Assembly: GCF_001544135.1 (NCBI RefSeq)
Contig: NZ_BCPV01000012.1
Coordinates: 1 to 64,000, forward strand
Origin: Geobacillus zalihae NBRC 101842
GTDB taxonomy: Bacteria > Bacillota > Bacilli > Bacillales > Anoxybacillaceae
Length of the DNA: 64,000 bases
Reading direction: 5' to 3'
Shown: piece after piece, positions 8,265 to 16,697 of the stretch
Layout: every line of letters starts with the position of its first letter
Numbering within the stretch: the first letter of the stretch is position 1
Notes under the pieces: generated by a model
What the model saw: only the letters and a program-made list of their open reading frames with translations
Database searches by the model: none
What the model was told of the DNA's origin: nothing
Program-made: the position numbers and the translations under genes

Positions 8265-9629
8265 TTGAGATTGCCGGAAGCATTTGTCGCGAAAATGAAG
8301 AAGCTGCTTGATGAAGAAGCAGACGAGTTTTTCGCTGTTTATGAAAACGAAAAAATCAACGGCTTGCGCGTCAATCCGTTGAAAACCGACCCGGGCGCAT
8401 GGGCAAAAACGGCGCCCTTTTCCCTTTCCCCGGTGCCGTTTTGCCCGACCGGGTTTTATTATGAGCCGGACCAACAGCCGGGAAAGCATCCGTACCATGC
8501 GGCCGGCCTGTATTACATTCAAGAACCGAGCGCGATGGCGGTCGCCGAAGCGCTGCGTCCCGCCCCTGGGGAGACAGTGCTCGACTTGTGCGCCGCCCCT
8601 GGCGGGAAAACGACCCAGCTTGGAGCGATGATGGAAAACAAAGGGCTGCTTGTCGCCAACGAAATCCACCCGAAACGGGTCAAAGCGCTCGCAGAGAACG
8701 TCGAACGGTTCGGCTTGACGAACACCGTTGTCGTCAATGAAACTCCCGAGGCGCTTGCCGAGCGGTTTCCGGGCTTTTTTGACAAAATTTTAGTCGACGC
8801 CCCCTGTTCCGGCGAAGGCATGTTTCGCAAGGATGAAGAGGCCGCTTCGTTTTGGAGCCCGGCTTATGTGGAAGAATGTGCGGCCAGACAGCGGCGCATT
8901 TTGGAAAGCGCCTATGCGATGCTGAAAGAAGGCGGCATTCTCGTCTATTCCACGTGCACGTTCTCTCCGGAGGAAAACGAGCAAACGATTGAATGGCTGC
9001 TTGAGGCGCACGATGACTTGCGGCTGTTGCCGATCGCCAAAGCGGGAGGGCTTGAGCCAGGGCGGCCGGAATGGACGAAAACCAATCGATCCGATCTCGT
9101 CCACGCCGCCCGCCTTTGGCCGCACCGTCTGAAAGGGGAAGGGCATTTTGTCGCCAAGCTGCAAAAGCAGCGCTCCACCCCGCCTTGGCAGGGGCGACGG
9201 GCAAAAGCGAACGCGCCAAAAGCCGCGATCCGCCTGTATCGCCAGTTTGAACAAGAGGCATTGTGGACAGAGCGAGACGGCACGTTCGTGTCATTTGGCG
9301 CCCATTTGACTGTGTTGCCCGAGCGTTGCCCGGATTTGTCCGGTTTGAAAATCGTCCGCGCCGGGTTGCACTTAGGGGATGTGAAAAAAGAGCGGTTTGA
9401 GCCGAACCATGCCCTTGCCTTGGCGCTGCGGACAGAGGAAGCGAAACATGTGCTTGACCTATCGAGCGCAAGCCGCGAAATCGTCCAATATTGGCGCGGC
9501 GAGACGCTTTCCACCGGCGGCGACCGCGGTTGGCTGCTTGTGGCCGTGGATGGATTTCCGTTCGCCTGGGGGAAAGAAGTGAAAGGAACGGTGAAAAACT
9601 TTTATCCAAAAGGGCTGCGCCTCGTCTAA
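8265..9629 (+). CDS. rRNA (cytosine-C5) methyltransferase, RsmB/RsmF family
   Basis: This 454-residue AdoMet enzyme has an N-terminal RsmB/F-type domain, the SAM loop LDLCAAPGGKTTQLG, motif IV VDAPCSGEGMFRKDE, and motif VI YSTCTFSPEENEQ with the catalytic cysteine. The C-terminal third resembles the RsmF RNA-binding tail (SLSTGGDRGWLLV, GKEVKGTVKNFYPKGLR). It probably methylates 16S or 23S rRNA. The start is TTG at 8265 with GAAAGGAG ten bases upstream; no better codon is in frame. It is likely cotranscribed with plsY. Confidence 0.92.
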   Translation: MRLPEAFVAKMKKLLDEEADEFFAVYENEKINGLRVNPLKTDPGAWAKTAPFSLSPVPFCPTGFYYEPDQQPGKHPYHAAGLYYIQEPSAMAVAEALRPAPGETVLDLCAAPGGKTTQLGAMMENKGLLVANEIHPKRVKALAENVERFGLTNTVVVNETPEALAERFPGFFDKILVDAPCSGEGMFRKDEEAASFWSPAYVEECAARQRRILESAYAMLKEGGILVYSTCTFSPEENEQTIEWLLEAHDDLRLLPIAKAGGLEPGRPEWTKTNRSDLVHAARLWPHRLKGEGHFVAKLQKQRSTPPWQGRRAKANAPKAAIRLYRQFEQEALWTERDGTFVSFGAHLTVLPERCPDLSGLKIVRAGLHLGDVKKERFEPNHALALALRTEEAKHVLDLSSASREIVQYWRGETLSTGGDRGWLLVAVDGFPFAWGKEVKGTVKNFYPKGLRLV

Positions 9630-9668
9630 AACGTCGGAAAAGCAGATGGCAAAGGAGCTCCCAATCGC

Positions 9669-9719
9669 AAAAAAGGGGCTGACCCAAAACGCGGGTGCGT
9701 TTTAGGTCAGCCCTTTTTT
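9669..9719. terminator. Bidirectional terminator with GGCTGACCC stem
   Basis: GGGGCTGACCCAAAACGC and GCGTTTTAGGTCAGCCC pair almost perfectly, with A6 and T7 runs outside. It serves the rRNA methyltransferase (plus) and ypmS (minus), and overlaps the ypmS stop codon. Its GGCTGACCCAAAA motif echoes the dispersed repeats at 1221 and 26455. Confidence 0.88.
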
Positions 9720-10293
9720 ACTGGTGCTGCTTCGTCGGAATTGTTAAGGTAAACACGATCTCATCGGCGGCCAAATCGATTTTTTTTGCCGCCACTTGAT
9801 AGCCGTTGCCAAAGCGAATGTCCGTGAGCGCGACGTAGACGCGGGTGTGCTCCGGGTCAATCGCCACTTCATCCGGCAGCGGGGCGTGCTTTTGCAAGTA
9901 GCGAAGCACATACGTCACTGGCAGCTTCCAGTCGCCGAGCGAAATCGTCGGCTCCGTGAGCTCGACATTCCCTCCTTTGATTACTTTGGGCACAAACGAG
10001 ACGACAAGTTCGACCGAGCGGCCTAAAATGGGGATTTCGCTTGAAACATAGACGCGATCGGCGAGCCAAACGCGGTATTGCAGCGGATGGCCTTTCGTTT
10101 TTTCTGCCAAATAGTCGTTCATGACGGCGTTCAAATGCTCCTTCTTCGAGTATACTGTAAACGAAGCTCCCTCCACATTTGGGCGCGCCGGCCGCTTCAC
10201 CGGTGAAGTGGGTTCGAACAGCCAGGCGACAGTCCAAACAAGAACCGCGGCGTTGACAGCCGCCAACATCCAAAACGCTCGTTTCCAATTCAT
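9718..10293 (-). CDS. ypmS: YpmS-like DUF2140 membrane-anchored protein
   Basis: This 191-residue protein has one N-terminal membrane segment (WMLAAVNAAVLVWTVAWLF) and an extracytoplasmic domain. Motifs such as YRVWLADRVYVSSEIPILG and DWKLPVTYVLRYLQKHAPLP fit the DUF2140 (YpmS) family, whose biochemical role is unknown. The ATG at 10293 overlaps the stop of the upstream lipase gene as ATGA and has GGGAGC eight bases upstream, so translation is probably coupled. The position after ypmR matches B. subtilis. Confidence 0.85.
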   Translation of the reverse strand: MNWKRAFWMLAAVNAAVLVWTVAWLFEPTSPVKRPARPNVEGASFTVYSKKEHLNAVMNDYLAEKTKGHPLQYRVWLADRVYVSSEIPILGRSVELVVSFVPKVIKGGNVELTEPTISLGDWKLPVTYVLRYLQKHAPLPDEVAIDPEHTRVYVALTDIRFGNGYQVAAKKIDLAADEIVFTLTIPTKQHQ

Positions 10294-11072
10294 TGCAATA
10301 AGCTCCCTACCCACCACTCTTTTTGTTGATCTAACGCTTCATGCACTCGCATGGCCATCTGTTCGTATCCTGCGGCATTCGGATGAAATTCGTCGCGATG
10401 AAGCAATTCGTCGCGGTCGATGAAGATGTCTTGAATATCAACGAAAATCGTTCGGTCATAACGGGAAAGCACCGCCTGGCTTGCCTTGTTCCACTCGGTA
10501 ATGACATCATTGATTTCCGGAATATTCGGCAACGTCGTGGAAAACGGATTGTATAGACCCACAAGCACAATGACCGCATCCGGATTGATCGTGCGAAGCG
10601 AGATCAATAGATGATCCAGTCGGTCGGCAAATATTTCCATGGCTTGCTGAAACCGCTGGCGCGACAAGTCTAAAAAGTGCGAGCGGACGACATTCATCAC
10701 ATCGTTGCCGCCAATGGTGATCAAGATCATATCAGCCCGCCCGAGCTCCGCTTGATGGGCGTGAATGACTGGTTCCAATTCAGCGATGCGCCGGCCGCGT
10801 TTCCCGAAATTCGCTACGGTGACTGTCCGCACCCCGTCTTCTGCCGAAAGGAGCGGGACAAGGCGGCCGACATACCCGCCTTTCCTTTCGCCGTCCCCCA
10901 CTCCTTCCGTCAACGAATCGCCTAAAGCGACCAAATGTATATCTTTCGGAAGCGGCTTTGCTTCCGTCTGCTTGACGGCGGCTTCATGCGGGCGCTCCGG
11001 CTTTCCGCCCGCCGAAAGCGACACGCATCCGGCGAGCAGCCAGCAGCACAACAACCATCCCCACCGTCTCAT
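10290..11072 (-). CDS. ypmR: SGNH/GDSL-hydrolase lipoprotein (YpmR-like)
   Basis: The 260-residue product starts with a lipoprotein signal ending in LLAGC (lipobox Cys about residue 16). The SGNH blocks are in order: VALGDSLTEGVGD (nucleophile Ser), NFGKRGRR (Gly), TIGGNDVMN (Asn) and DEFHPNAAG (Asp and His). It is likely an esterase or lipase acting outside the membrane; the substrate is unknown. ATG 11072 follows AGGTG. An in-frame ATG at 11150 overlaps the sco stop but would bury the lipoprotein signal and lacks a ribosome site. Confidence 0.88.
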   Translation of the reverse strand: MRRWGWLLCCWLLAGCVSLSAGGKPERPHEAAVKQTEAKPLPKDIHLVALGDSLTEGVGDGERKGGYVGRLVPLLSAEDGVRTVTVANFGKRGRRIAELEPVIHAHQAELGRADMILITIGGNDVMNVVRSHFLDLSRQRFQQAMEIFADRLDHLLISLRTINPDAVIVLVGLYNPFSTTLPNIPEINDVITEWNKASQAVLSRYDRTIFVDIQDIFIDRDELLHRDEFHPNAAGYEQMAMRVHEALDQQKEWWVGSLLQ

Positions 11073-11146
11073 TGTTTGACACCTGCCTTTTGCCGCAACA
11101 AGGGGAAAGACGAAAAGAAGGCAAAAAGGCGGTAGCCGTTTTTGCC

Positions 11147-11719
11147 TCATTGCGACGACTGCACGATTTTGATATGCTCTAAAATTGTTTCGTATGGCAC
11201 ATCTTGCACGCCGCTGTACGTCTGAACCACTTTTCCGTCTGGCCCGACCAAATAAAAACTGGTGCCATGCACGACTTGGTCGTCATTGGCCGGCTTTTGC
11301 ACGATCGTTTTAAAGCTTTTTTGCGCCAACTCGCTGATCTCGGCCGGGCTGTATCCAGTCAGCAAATGCCAGTTTGCTAGATCATCTGTAAATTGCTTCG
11401 CATACGCCGCCAGTTTTTCCGGCGTGTCGACTTCCGGGTCGACGCTGAAGGAGACAAACTCGACATCCAGTCCTTCTTTCTTTGCCATTTGCTTTAGCTT
11501 GGCCATATGGGCCGTCATCGGCGGACAAACCGTTTCGCAATTTGTAAAAATAAAATCGGCGACCCACACTTTTCCTTTCAAGTCGCGAAGTCCAAACGGC
11601 TGACCAGACTGATCGACAAACGTAAAGTCCTCAACCGGCCAGTTTTTGGCGTCCGGAATCGTTTTTCCGCACGCCGCCAGCAAAAGAACAACGAGAAAAA
11701 GTGCGATTCGTTTCCACAT
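11147..11719 (-). CDS. sco: SCO1/SenC copper chaperone lipoprotein
   Basis: This 190-residue thioredoxin-fold lipoprotein has signal LVVLLLAAC. The copper-binding motif CETVC lies in FIFTNCETVCPP, and the distal ligand His is in VVHGTSFYLVG. SCO proteins deliver copper to the CuA site of cytochrome c oxidase; this one corresponds to B. subtilis YpmQ/BsSco. GGAAGGACC precedes the ATG. It sits in the ypmP-degV-sco-ypmR-ypmS run. Confidence 0.95.
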   Translation of the reverse strand: MWKRIALFLVVLLLAACGKTIPDAKNWPVEDFTFVDQSGQPFGLRDLKGKVWVADFIFTNCETVCPPMTAHMAKLKQMAKKEGLDVEFVSFSVDPEVDTPEKLAAYAKQFTDDLANWHLLTGYSPAEISELAQKSFKTIVQKPANDDQVVHGTSFYLVGPDGKVVQTYSGVQDVPYETILEHIKIVQSSQ

Positions 11720-11772
11720 CGATAGGTCCTTCCTTTTCGACCAAAATATGTTGATGCCGCCAATAACGGCGT

Positions 11773-12633
11773 TTATTCATCAAGCGGCGCTTCCTCGGCG
11801 TAGTACATGAGCGCCAGCGCCCCGGGACCGGTGTGAATGGAAATGACCGGCGTTGTTTCAACGATGTCAATCGGCGAATAGCCGATGATGTCTGTCACCG
11901 CTTCCTTGAGCCGCTCCGCCCACCGAGGAGCATCGGCATGGGCGATGGCGATTTTCTCTACCCGTTTGGCCCCTTGTTCCTCGACAAGACGGCCCGCCAA
12001 ATGGGACACCGCTTGCGAAAAGCTGCGAACCTGGGCAACCGGCGTATACAGCCCGTCAACCAGAGCGGCGATCGGCTTAATACGCAAAAGCGAACCGATG
12101 AGCGCTTTGCCGCGGCCGATGCGGCCGCCTTTCACCAAATGCTCAAGCGTATCAAGCACAACATACAGCCGCGTGCAACGGCGTATTTCGTCAAGCCGCC
12201 GGATGATATCGGCGACGCTTCTGCCCGCCTTGGCCAAACGTGCTGCTTCGAGCACTTGAAACCCCAACGCACAGGAAATAAATTGTGAATCCACGACGGT
12301 GACCGCTGCCTCTGTCAAAGCGGCCGCATGTTCAGCCGCACGGACCGTACCGCTCAGCTCGCCAGCCATATGGATCGACACAATCTCGCTGCCGTCCGCT
12401 CCGAGCCGGTCGTAAACGGCGAGAAATTCTCCCACCGATGACTGCGAACTTTTCGGCAGTTCGCGCGCCGCTTTCATTTTCGCCATAAATTGTTCCGGGG
12501 TGATCGTCACCCGGTCGATAAACGCCTCCCCATCCACTGTCAAATGAAGCGGAACGACTTCAACGCCGTGCTCGGCAAGCACCGCCGCCGGCACATCGAC
12601 CGTTGAGTCGGTTACAATTTTGATTGATTTCAT
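11773..12633 (-). CDS. DegV family fatty-acid-binding protein
   Basis: This 286-residue protein starts MKSIKIVTDSTVDVPA, the characteristic DegV beginning, and includes SSQSSVGEFLAVYD, SIHMAGELSGTVRAA and GRIGRGKALIGSLLRIKPI. DegV/FakB proteins bind fatty acids and in other Firmicutes present them to the FakA kinase; that role is inferred here. Start 12633 has TTAGGAG upstream; the longer open frame to 12735 runs into the ypmP terminator. Confidence 0.93.
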   Translation of the reverse strand: MKSIKIVTDSTVDVPAAVLAEHGVEVVPLHLTVDGEAFIDRVTITPEQFMAKMKAARELPKSSQSSVGEFLAVYDRLGADGSEIVSIHMAGELSGTVRAAEHAAALTEAAVTVVDSQFISCALGFQVLEAARLAKAGRSVADIIRRLDEIRRCTRLYVVLDTLEHLVKGGRIGRGKALIGSLLRIKPIAALVDGLYTPVAQVRSFSQAVSHLAGRLVEEQGAKRVEKIAIAHADAPRWAERLKEAVTDIIGYSPIDIVETTPVISIHTGPGALALMYYAEEAPLDE

Positions 12634-12696
12634 TCGTTCACTCCTAATACTGATGATCTCGTTTCCATTATATAATGAAACCGGCGAAAATCCCAC

Positions 12697-12733
12697 CAAA
12701 AAAAAGTTGTTTTGCCGCCAAGGGCAAAACAAC
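12697..12733 (-). terminator. Intrinsic terminator after ypmP
   Basis: On the minus strand GTTGTTTTGCC and GGCAAAACAAC form a perfect 11-bp stem followed by eight Ts, six bases beyond the ypmP stop. Confidence 0.88.
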
Positions 12734-12738
12734 AACAG

Positions 12739-12990
12739 TCATGCATTATGCTTTAACGCCGTTTCTTTAAAGATCTGTTCATATACAGGCCATTTCAGCA
12801 CTTTCTTCAAATGTTCGCGGAACGAATACACAGAACGGCTCGTTCTCGATCGGTACACCTTTGCAATAAACGCCTCCAAGCGCAGTTGGATCATGAATCG
12901 GTATGTGTTCTCTTCCTCCAATACAGGAATTTCGATAATCTTGACCTTCTGTCCATATGCGTTTTTGAACTCGAGGCTTTTGAATAGCAA
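12739..12990 (-). CDS. ypmP: DUF2535 family protein (YpmP-like)
   Basis: This 83-residue protein of unknown function has core motifs SLEFKNAYGQKVKIIEIPVL and REHLKKVLKWPVYEQI. The likely start is TTG at 12990 with AGAGG eight bases upstream. The longer frame from GTG 13035 is unlikely because that codon lies inside the TGTATAAT promoter box. Its place between ilvA and the sco/ypmR genes matches B. subtilis ypmP. Confidence 0.75.
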   Translation of the reverse strand: MLFKSLEFKNAYGQKVKIIEIPVLEEENTYRFMIQLRLEAFIAKVYRSRTSRSVYSFREHLKKVLKWPVYEQIFKETALKHNA

Positions 12991-13027
12991 AATATCAATC
13001 CTCTTTTTCACCGATTTACTTTTATTA

Positions 13028-13035
13028 TACACCAA
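13028..13035 (-). promoter_or_regulatory. Extended -10 promoter for ypmP
   Basis: The minus strand reads TGTATAAT in the short gap after ilvA. No convincing -35 box is seen. The transcript would begin near 13021 and cover the TTG start at 12990. Confidence 0.5.
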
Positions 13036-13086
13036 TCCGGTGAAAAAGTATGTCGGAATGCGGCGAATTTGTTCCGACTTTTTTCG

Positions 13087-14358
13087 TCAAATCAATAGAT
13101 GGAACAAGTTCGGGTCTTTGTTGACCTCTTGGAACGGGAAGCCTTTTTTCTTCATCCGCTCGATGAGCGGCGCGTAGTCTTCGCGCCGTTTCAGCTCGAT
13201 GCCCACAAGCGCCGGTCCGCTTTCTTTGTTGTTTTTCTTCGTGTATTCAAACCGGGTGATGTCATCCGTCGGCCCAAGCACTTCATCCAAAAACTCACGC
13301 AACGCCCCAGCCCGCTGCGGGAAGTTGACGATGAAATAGTGCTGCAGTCCTTCGTAAATCATCGAGCGCTCCTTGATTTCCTGCATCCGGTCAATGTCGT
13401 TGTTGCCGCCGCTCACCACGCAAACGACCGTCTTGCCGCGGATTTGTTCCTTGTAAAAATCAAGCGCAGCGATCGGCAGCGCCCCTGCCGGTTCAGCGAC
13501 AATGGCGTTTTCGTTGTACAGCTCCAAAATCGTCGTGCATACTTTTCCTTCTGGAACGACGACGATGTCATCAAGCACCCCGCGGCATAAGGCGAATGTC
13601 TTTTCCCCGACCGTCTTGACGGCAGCGCCGTCAACGAACTTGTCGATTTCATCGAGCGTCACCACATGTCCGTGCTCGAGCGCCGCTTTCATCGATGGGG
13701 CGCCGGCCGGCTCAACCCCGATGACTTTGGTGGACGGAGAAATGCTTTTCACATACGTCCCTAGTCCGGCCATCAATCCTCCGCCGCCGATGCTGGCGAA
13801 CAAAAAGTCGATCGGTTCATCGCAGTCGTTGAGCACCTCGACGCCAATCGTCCCCTGTCCGGCGATGACGTATTCATCATCAAACGGATGGATGAACGTC
13901 CGCCCTTCCGCCTCGGCGCACTTCACCGCTTCGTTGTAGGAATCGTCAAACGTGTCGCCGACAAGCACGATCTCGACCATGTCTTTGCCAAACAGCTGCA
14001 CTTGCGACACTTTTTGCCGAGGCGTCGTCGCCGGCATATAAATTTTCCCATGCACGCCAAGCGCCCGGCATGAATAGGCCACCCCTTGGGCATGGTTGCC
14101 GGCGCTGGCGCATACCACCCCGTTTCTCCGCTCCTCATCGGTTAAATGCTTCATCCGGTTGTACGCCCCGCGCAGCTTAAACGAACGCACGACTTGCAAA
14201 TCCTCGCGCTTTAAGTAGACATTGCACTCGTAGCGTTCGGATAACAGCGGATTTTTTTGCAGCGGCGTATGGAAAACAACATCCTTCAGCGTATGATACG
14301 CGATCAAAATGTCCTCGACGTATACTGCCCCTTGCTTCCGTTTCAGCTGTTGTTCCAT
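13087..14358 (-). CDS. ilvA: Threonine dehydratase (biosynthetic)
   Basis: This 423-residue PLP enzyme deaminates threonine to 2-oxobutanoate, the committed step to isoleucine. RSFKLRGAYNRM carries the PLP lysine, ASAGNHAQGVAYSC the substrate loop and SIGGGGLMAGLG the phosphate loop. The C-terminal ACT-like domain (residues about 335-423, FPQRAGALREFLDEV...) is the short single-domain form usual in Bacillus. AAAGGG lies nine bases before the ATG. No T-box leader was found upstream. Confidence 0.95.
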   Translation of the reverse strand: MEQQLKRKQGAVYVEDILIAYHTLKDVVFHTPLQKNPLLSERYECNVYLKREDLQVVRSFKLRGAYNRMKHLTDEERRNGVVCASAGNHAQGVAYSCRALGVHGKIYMPATTPRQKVSQVQLFGKDMVEIVLVGDTFDDSYNEAVKCAEAEGRTFIHPFDDEYVIAGQGTIGVEVLNDCDEPIDFLFASIGGGGLMAGLGTYVKSISPSTKVIGVEPAGAPSMKAALEHGHVVTLDEIDKFVDGAAVKTVGEKTFALCRGVLDDIVVVPEGKVCTTILELYNENAIVAEPAGALPIAALDFYKEQIRGKTVVCVVSGGNNDIDRMQEIKERSMIYEGLQHYFIVNFPQRAGALREFLDEVLGPTDDITRFEYTKKNNKESGPALVGIELKRREDYAPLIERMKKKGFPFQEVNKDPNLFHLLI

Positions 14359-14400
14359 GTTCTCGTTCCCTTTCTTTTCTAAGTTGTCTTTGATTTGTAG

Positions 14401-14409
14401 ATTATATCA
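14401..14409 (-). promoter_or_regulatory. Extended -10 promoter for ilvA
   Basis: The minus strand reads TGATATAAT, with TATAAT at 14406-14401. Transcription would start about 35 bases before the ilvA ATG, leaving no room for a T-box riboswitch. Confidence 0.5.
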
Positions 14410-14667
14410 CAAATTCGCAAAAAGAAAAGGGAATTTTCGAAAAGTTTTATGAGGATGAAGGGAAGCGGGCTCGTGAACATCGCGATGGCCCCGCTTTACC
14501 GGATACTGGACGCTTCCGCCGGCCGGATTCACGCTTTTGGCCTGACGCCATCCGATGAGCGTCATCCTTCCTGCTCGAAACCTCTCCCTAGCCGTCCTGC
14601 CAGACGGCAACACGGCGAATTGTGCAGCATATGTACGGCGAACTACTTCTTCATGCGCAAGCGGACA
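14410..14667. other. Gap of about 260 bases with no supported gene
   Basis: This GC-rich stretch lies between the YndM terminator and the ilvA promoter. A plus-strand open frame of 86 codons starting at 14449 crosses it but has no ribosome site and runs into the opposite terminator, so it is not called. No T-box motif, tRNA or clear repeat is seen. It could be decayed coding sequence. Confidence 0.3.
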
Positions 14668-14697
14668 GAAAAAACGACCGGCGCTATGCCCGGTCGT
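14668..14697 (-). terminator. Intrinsic terminator of the YndM-like gene
   Basis: On the minus strand ACGACCGG and CCGGTCGT pair around an 8-base loop and are followed by six Ts. The stop codon lies in the loop. Confidence 0.85.
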
Positions 14698-15127
14698 CCT
14701 CTTTTTTGAACTCTTCTTCCTCGGCAAATTCCGTCGCCCATCTTCCTTCATCATACCAGCGGTGCGCTTCTTCCCTTCTTGCTTCTTCGTGCACATGGTT
14801 TTCCATATACAAATGGAAAAACGCTTCAACCGCCCCGATCGCCAAGGAGCTGAAAAACGCGCCGTATGCCATGTTGACGGACGGGGCAATGAGGGCAAAG
14901 CTGACCGGCCAAATAAGCAAAAAGGAAAGCGGCACGTCAAGAGCGGCAGCGACAAAATGGCCGACGCGCGGCAACACGAACAGATCGCCGATCATATAAG
15001 AAACAAGCGCCGTCACGATCGTCATGAGTGAAATCAAGGAAAGCGGGGCATCGAAGATCGTAAACATCGAAAACAAGACGACGCTCCAAGCAGCGAGCTT
15101 GACGACAAACGGAACGATATGTTTCAT
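14684..15127 (-). CDS. YndM family (DUF2512) membrane protein
   Basis: This 147-residue protein has four hydrophobic segments (for example WSVVLFSMFTIF, LISLMTIVTALVSYMIGDLFV, VPLSFLLIWPVSFALI and YGAFFSSLAIGAVEAFF) and an acidic, Glu-rich cytoplasmic tail. The pattern fits the DUF2512/YndM family of Bacillaceae, which has no known function. ATGGAGGAAGACG precedes the ATG. It appears to be monocistronic. Confidence 0.8.
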   Translation of the reverse strand: MKHIVPFVVKLAAWSVVLFSMFTIFDAPLSLISLMTIVTALVSYMIGDLFVLPRVGHFVAAALDVPLSFLLIWPVSFALIAPSVNMAYGAFFSSLAIGAVEAFFHLYMENHVHEEARREEAHRWYDEGRWATEFAEEEEFKKEDDRA

Positions 15128-15225
15128 CGTCTTCCTCCATTTCCATTGTGGTTCTATTGATTATCGTTCCTTTTTCGCCCCGCTTCTATGCAGAAACACG
15201 TTTTCAAAATGTTCCGATCTCAAAC

Positions 15226-15256
15226 AAAAAGATGCCCCGTTTTTGGGGGCGTCTTC
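15226..15256 (-). terminator. Intrinsic terminator after folA
   Basis: On the minus strand GACGCCCC and GGGGCATC pair around AAAAAC and are followed by five Ts, about 50 bases beyond the folA stop. Confidence 0.75.
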
Positions 15257-15307
15257 GCAAATGTTTCGTACGCCAACGACAAACGCATATCCATGCCCGT
15301 GTCCCAT

Positions 15308-15802
15308 CTATTTCGCCTTTTTCCGCTCATAAATGATAAAGGCGTGTTCATACGGATTCTTTTCATCTTTTCCTCCTGGCGTATAGGAAACGATTTCCCA
15401 TTCATCGTCAGAAATGGGCGGATAAAACGTATCGCCGGGGAAGGAAGCAAAAATTTTTGTCACATACAGCCGGTCGACAATCGGCATCGTCGCCCGAAAC
15501 AGTTCGGCCCCGCCGATGATAAACACTTCATCAGCGCGCGATGCGATCCATTGCTTGACTTCCTCGAGCGAATGAAGCACAAGGCAGCCTTCCGGGCGAA
15601 ACGAGCGGTTGCGCGTGACAACGACGTTATCGCGGCCGGGAAGCGGCCGGCCGATCGCTTCAAACGTTTTGCGCCCCATCACGATGGCATGGCCCATTGT
15701 CACCCGTTTAAAATACACCAAATCGGCCGGCAAATGCCAAGGCAAGCGGTTGTCTTTGCCGATCACCCGGTTTTCATCCATTGCCACAATGTGCGAAATC
15801 AT
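15308..15802 (-). CDS. folA: Dihydrofolate reductase
   Basis: This 164-residue enzyme reduces dihydrofolate to tetrahydrofolate with NADPH. Visible motifs are MISHIVAMDENRVIGKDNRLPWHLPADL (substrate loop with the active-site Asp), HAIVMGRKTFEAIG, and FIIGGAELF (NADPH glycines). Start 15802 follows AAAGGAGAGGACGCG. It lies 13 bases after thyA, so the pair is an operon in which FolA regenerates the folate oxidised by ThyA. Confidence 0.97.
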   Translation of the reverse strand: MISHIVAMDENRVIGKDNRLPWHLPADLVYFKRVTMGHAIVMGRKTFEAIGRPLPGRDNVVVTRNRSFRPEGCLVLHSLEEVKQWIASRADEVFIIGGAELFRATMPIVDRLYVTKIFASFPGDTFYPPISDDEWEIVSYTPGGKDEKNPYEHAFIIYERKKAK

Positions 15803-15815
15803 CGCGTCCTCTCCT

Positions 15816-16610
15816 TTACACAGCCACCGGTGCTTTAATCGTCGGATGCGGGTTGTAGCCGACAATTTCAAAATCGTCGTATTCGTAATCGAAAATGGAC
15901 GGCGGCTTCCGTTTGATCACGAGCTTCGGCAGCGGGCGCGGCTCGCGCGTCAGCTGCAGTTTCGCCTGTTCGAGATGATTTTTGTACAAATGGACATCAC
16001 CGCCGGTGAAAATGAGTTCGCCGACATCGAGATCGCATTGCTGGGCGATCATATGCGTCAACAGCGCGTAGCTGGCAATGTTAAACGGCAGCCCTAAAAA
16101 CGTATCAACGGAGCGCTGCTGCCACATGCACGACAACCGACCGTTCGCGACATAAAACTGAAAGGCATAATGGCACGGCGGCAGCTTCATCTCGTCTAAT
16201 TCCGCCACGTTCCAAGCGCTCACAAGCAGCCGGCGTGAATTCGGATTTCGTTTGATCTCCTCGACGACCCACGCGATCTGGTCGATTGTTTTCCCGTCCG
16301 CCCCTTTCCATGAGCGCCATTGCGCGCCGTAAATCGGGCCGAGATCACCGTTTTCGTCCGCCCACTCGTCCCAAATCGTCACGCCATTCTCCTGCAAATA
16401 GCGGACGTTCGTATCGCCTTTTAAAAACCAAAGCAGTTCATAAATGATGGAGCGGATATGCAATTTTTTCGTTGTCACGAGCGGAAATCCATCTTGCAAG
16501 TTGAAGCGGAGCTGGCGGCCGAACACCGACAGCGTGCCGATGCCCGTGCGGTCTTCTTTTTCGACGCCGTTTTCCAAAATATCCTCCAAAAGCTGCAAAT
16601 ATTGCCGCAA
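15816..16610 (-). CDS. thyA: Thymidylate synthase
   Basis: This enzyme methylates dUMP to dTMP using methylenetetrahydrofolate. Motifs include [19 protein letters not shown], the catalytic Cys in [32 protein letters not shown] and [12 protein letters not shown]. The TTG at 16610 gives [15 protein letters not shown] and 264 residues, the standard ThyA length, and has GAGGTG six bases upstream. The in-frame ATG at 16634 falls inside a TGGTATGAT promoter-like box, so it is probably not used. Confidence 0.96.
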   Translation of the reverse strand: MRQYLQLLEDILENGVEKEDRTGIGTLSVFGRQLRFNLQDGFPLVTTKKLHIRSIIYELLWFLKGDTNVRYLQENGVTIWDEWADENGDLGPIYGAQWRSWKGADGKTIDQIAWVVEEIKRNPNSRRLLVSAWNVAELDEMKLPPCHYAFQFYVANGRLSCMWQQRSVDTFLGLPFNIASYALLTHMIAQQCDLDVGELIFTGGDVHLYKNHLEQAKLQLTREPRPLPKLVIKRKPPSIFDYEYDDFEIVGYNPHPTIKAPVAV

Positions 16611-16629
16611 TGTTCTCACCTCACGCTCT

Positions 16630-16657
16630 ATCATACCATAAAGCAACGCATGGTGAA
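16630..16657 (-). promoter_or_regulatory. Putative promoter for thyA-folA
   Basis: On the minus strand TTCACC precedes TATGAT (16635-16630) by 16 bases, with an extended-10 TG. It implies a very short leader for the TTG start at 16610, so the exact transcription start is uncertain. Confidence 0.35.
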
Positions 16658-16669
16658 CCACTTGTCCAT

Positions 16670-16697
16670 AAAAAAACGAGCCTTTTACGAGGCCCGT
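16670..16697 (-). terminator. Intrinsic terminator of the lethal-factor-like protease gene
   Basis: On the minus strand ACGGGCCT and AGGCTCGT form an 8-bp stem with one G-T pair, followed by seven Ts. The stop codon at 16685 lies in the loop. Confidence 0.75.

Noticed and set aside
14359-14667. T-box leader upstream of ilvA
   Set aside because: No AGGGTGGNACCGCG motif or terminator/antiterminator pair is present, and the extended -10 at 14401-14409 lies only ~40 bases before the start.
14407-14955. 182-codon minus-strand frame overlapping the YndM-like gene
   Set aside because: It overlaps a gene with clear membrane segments in another frame, crosses that gene's terminator and has a low-quality composition.
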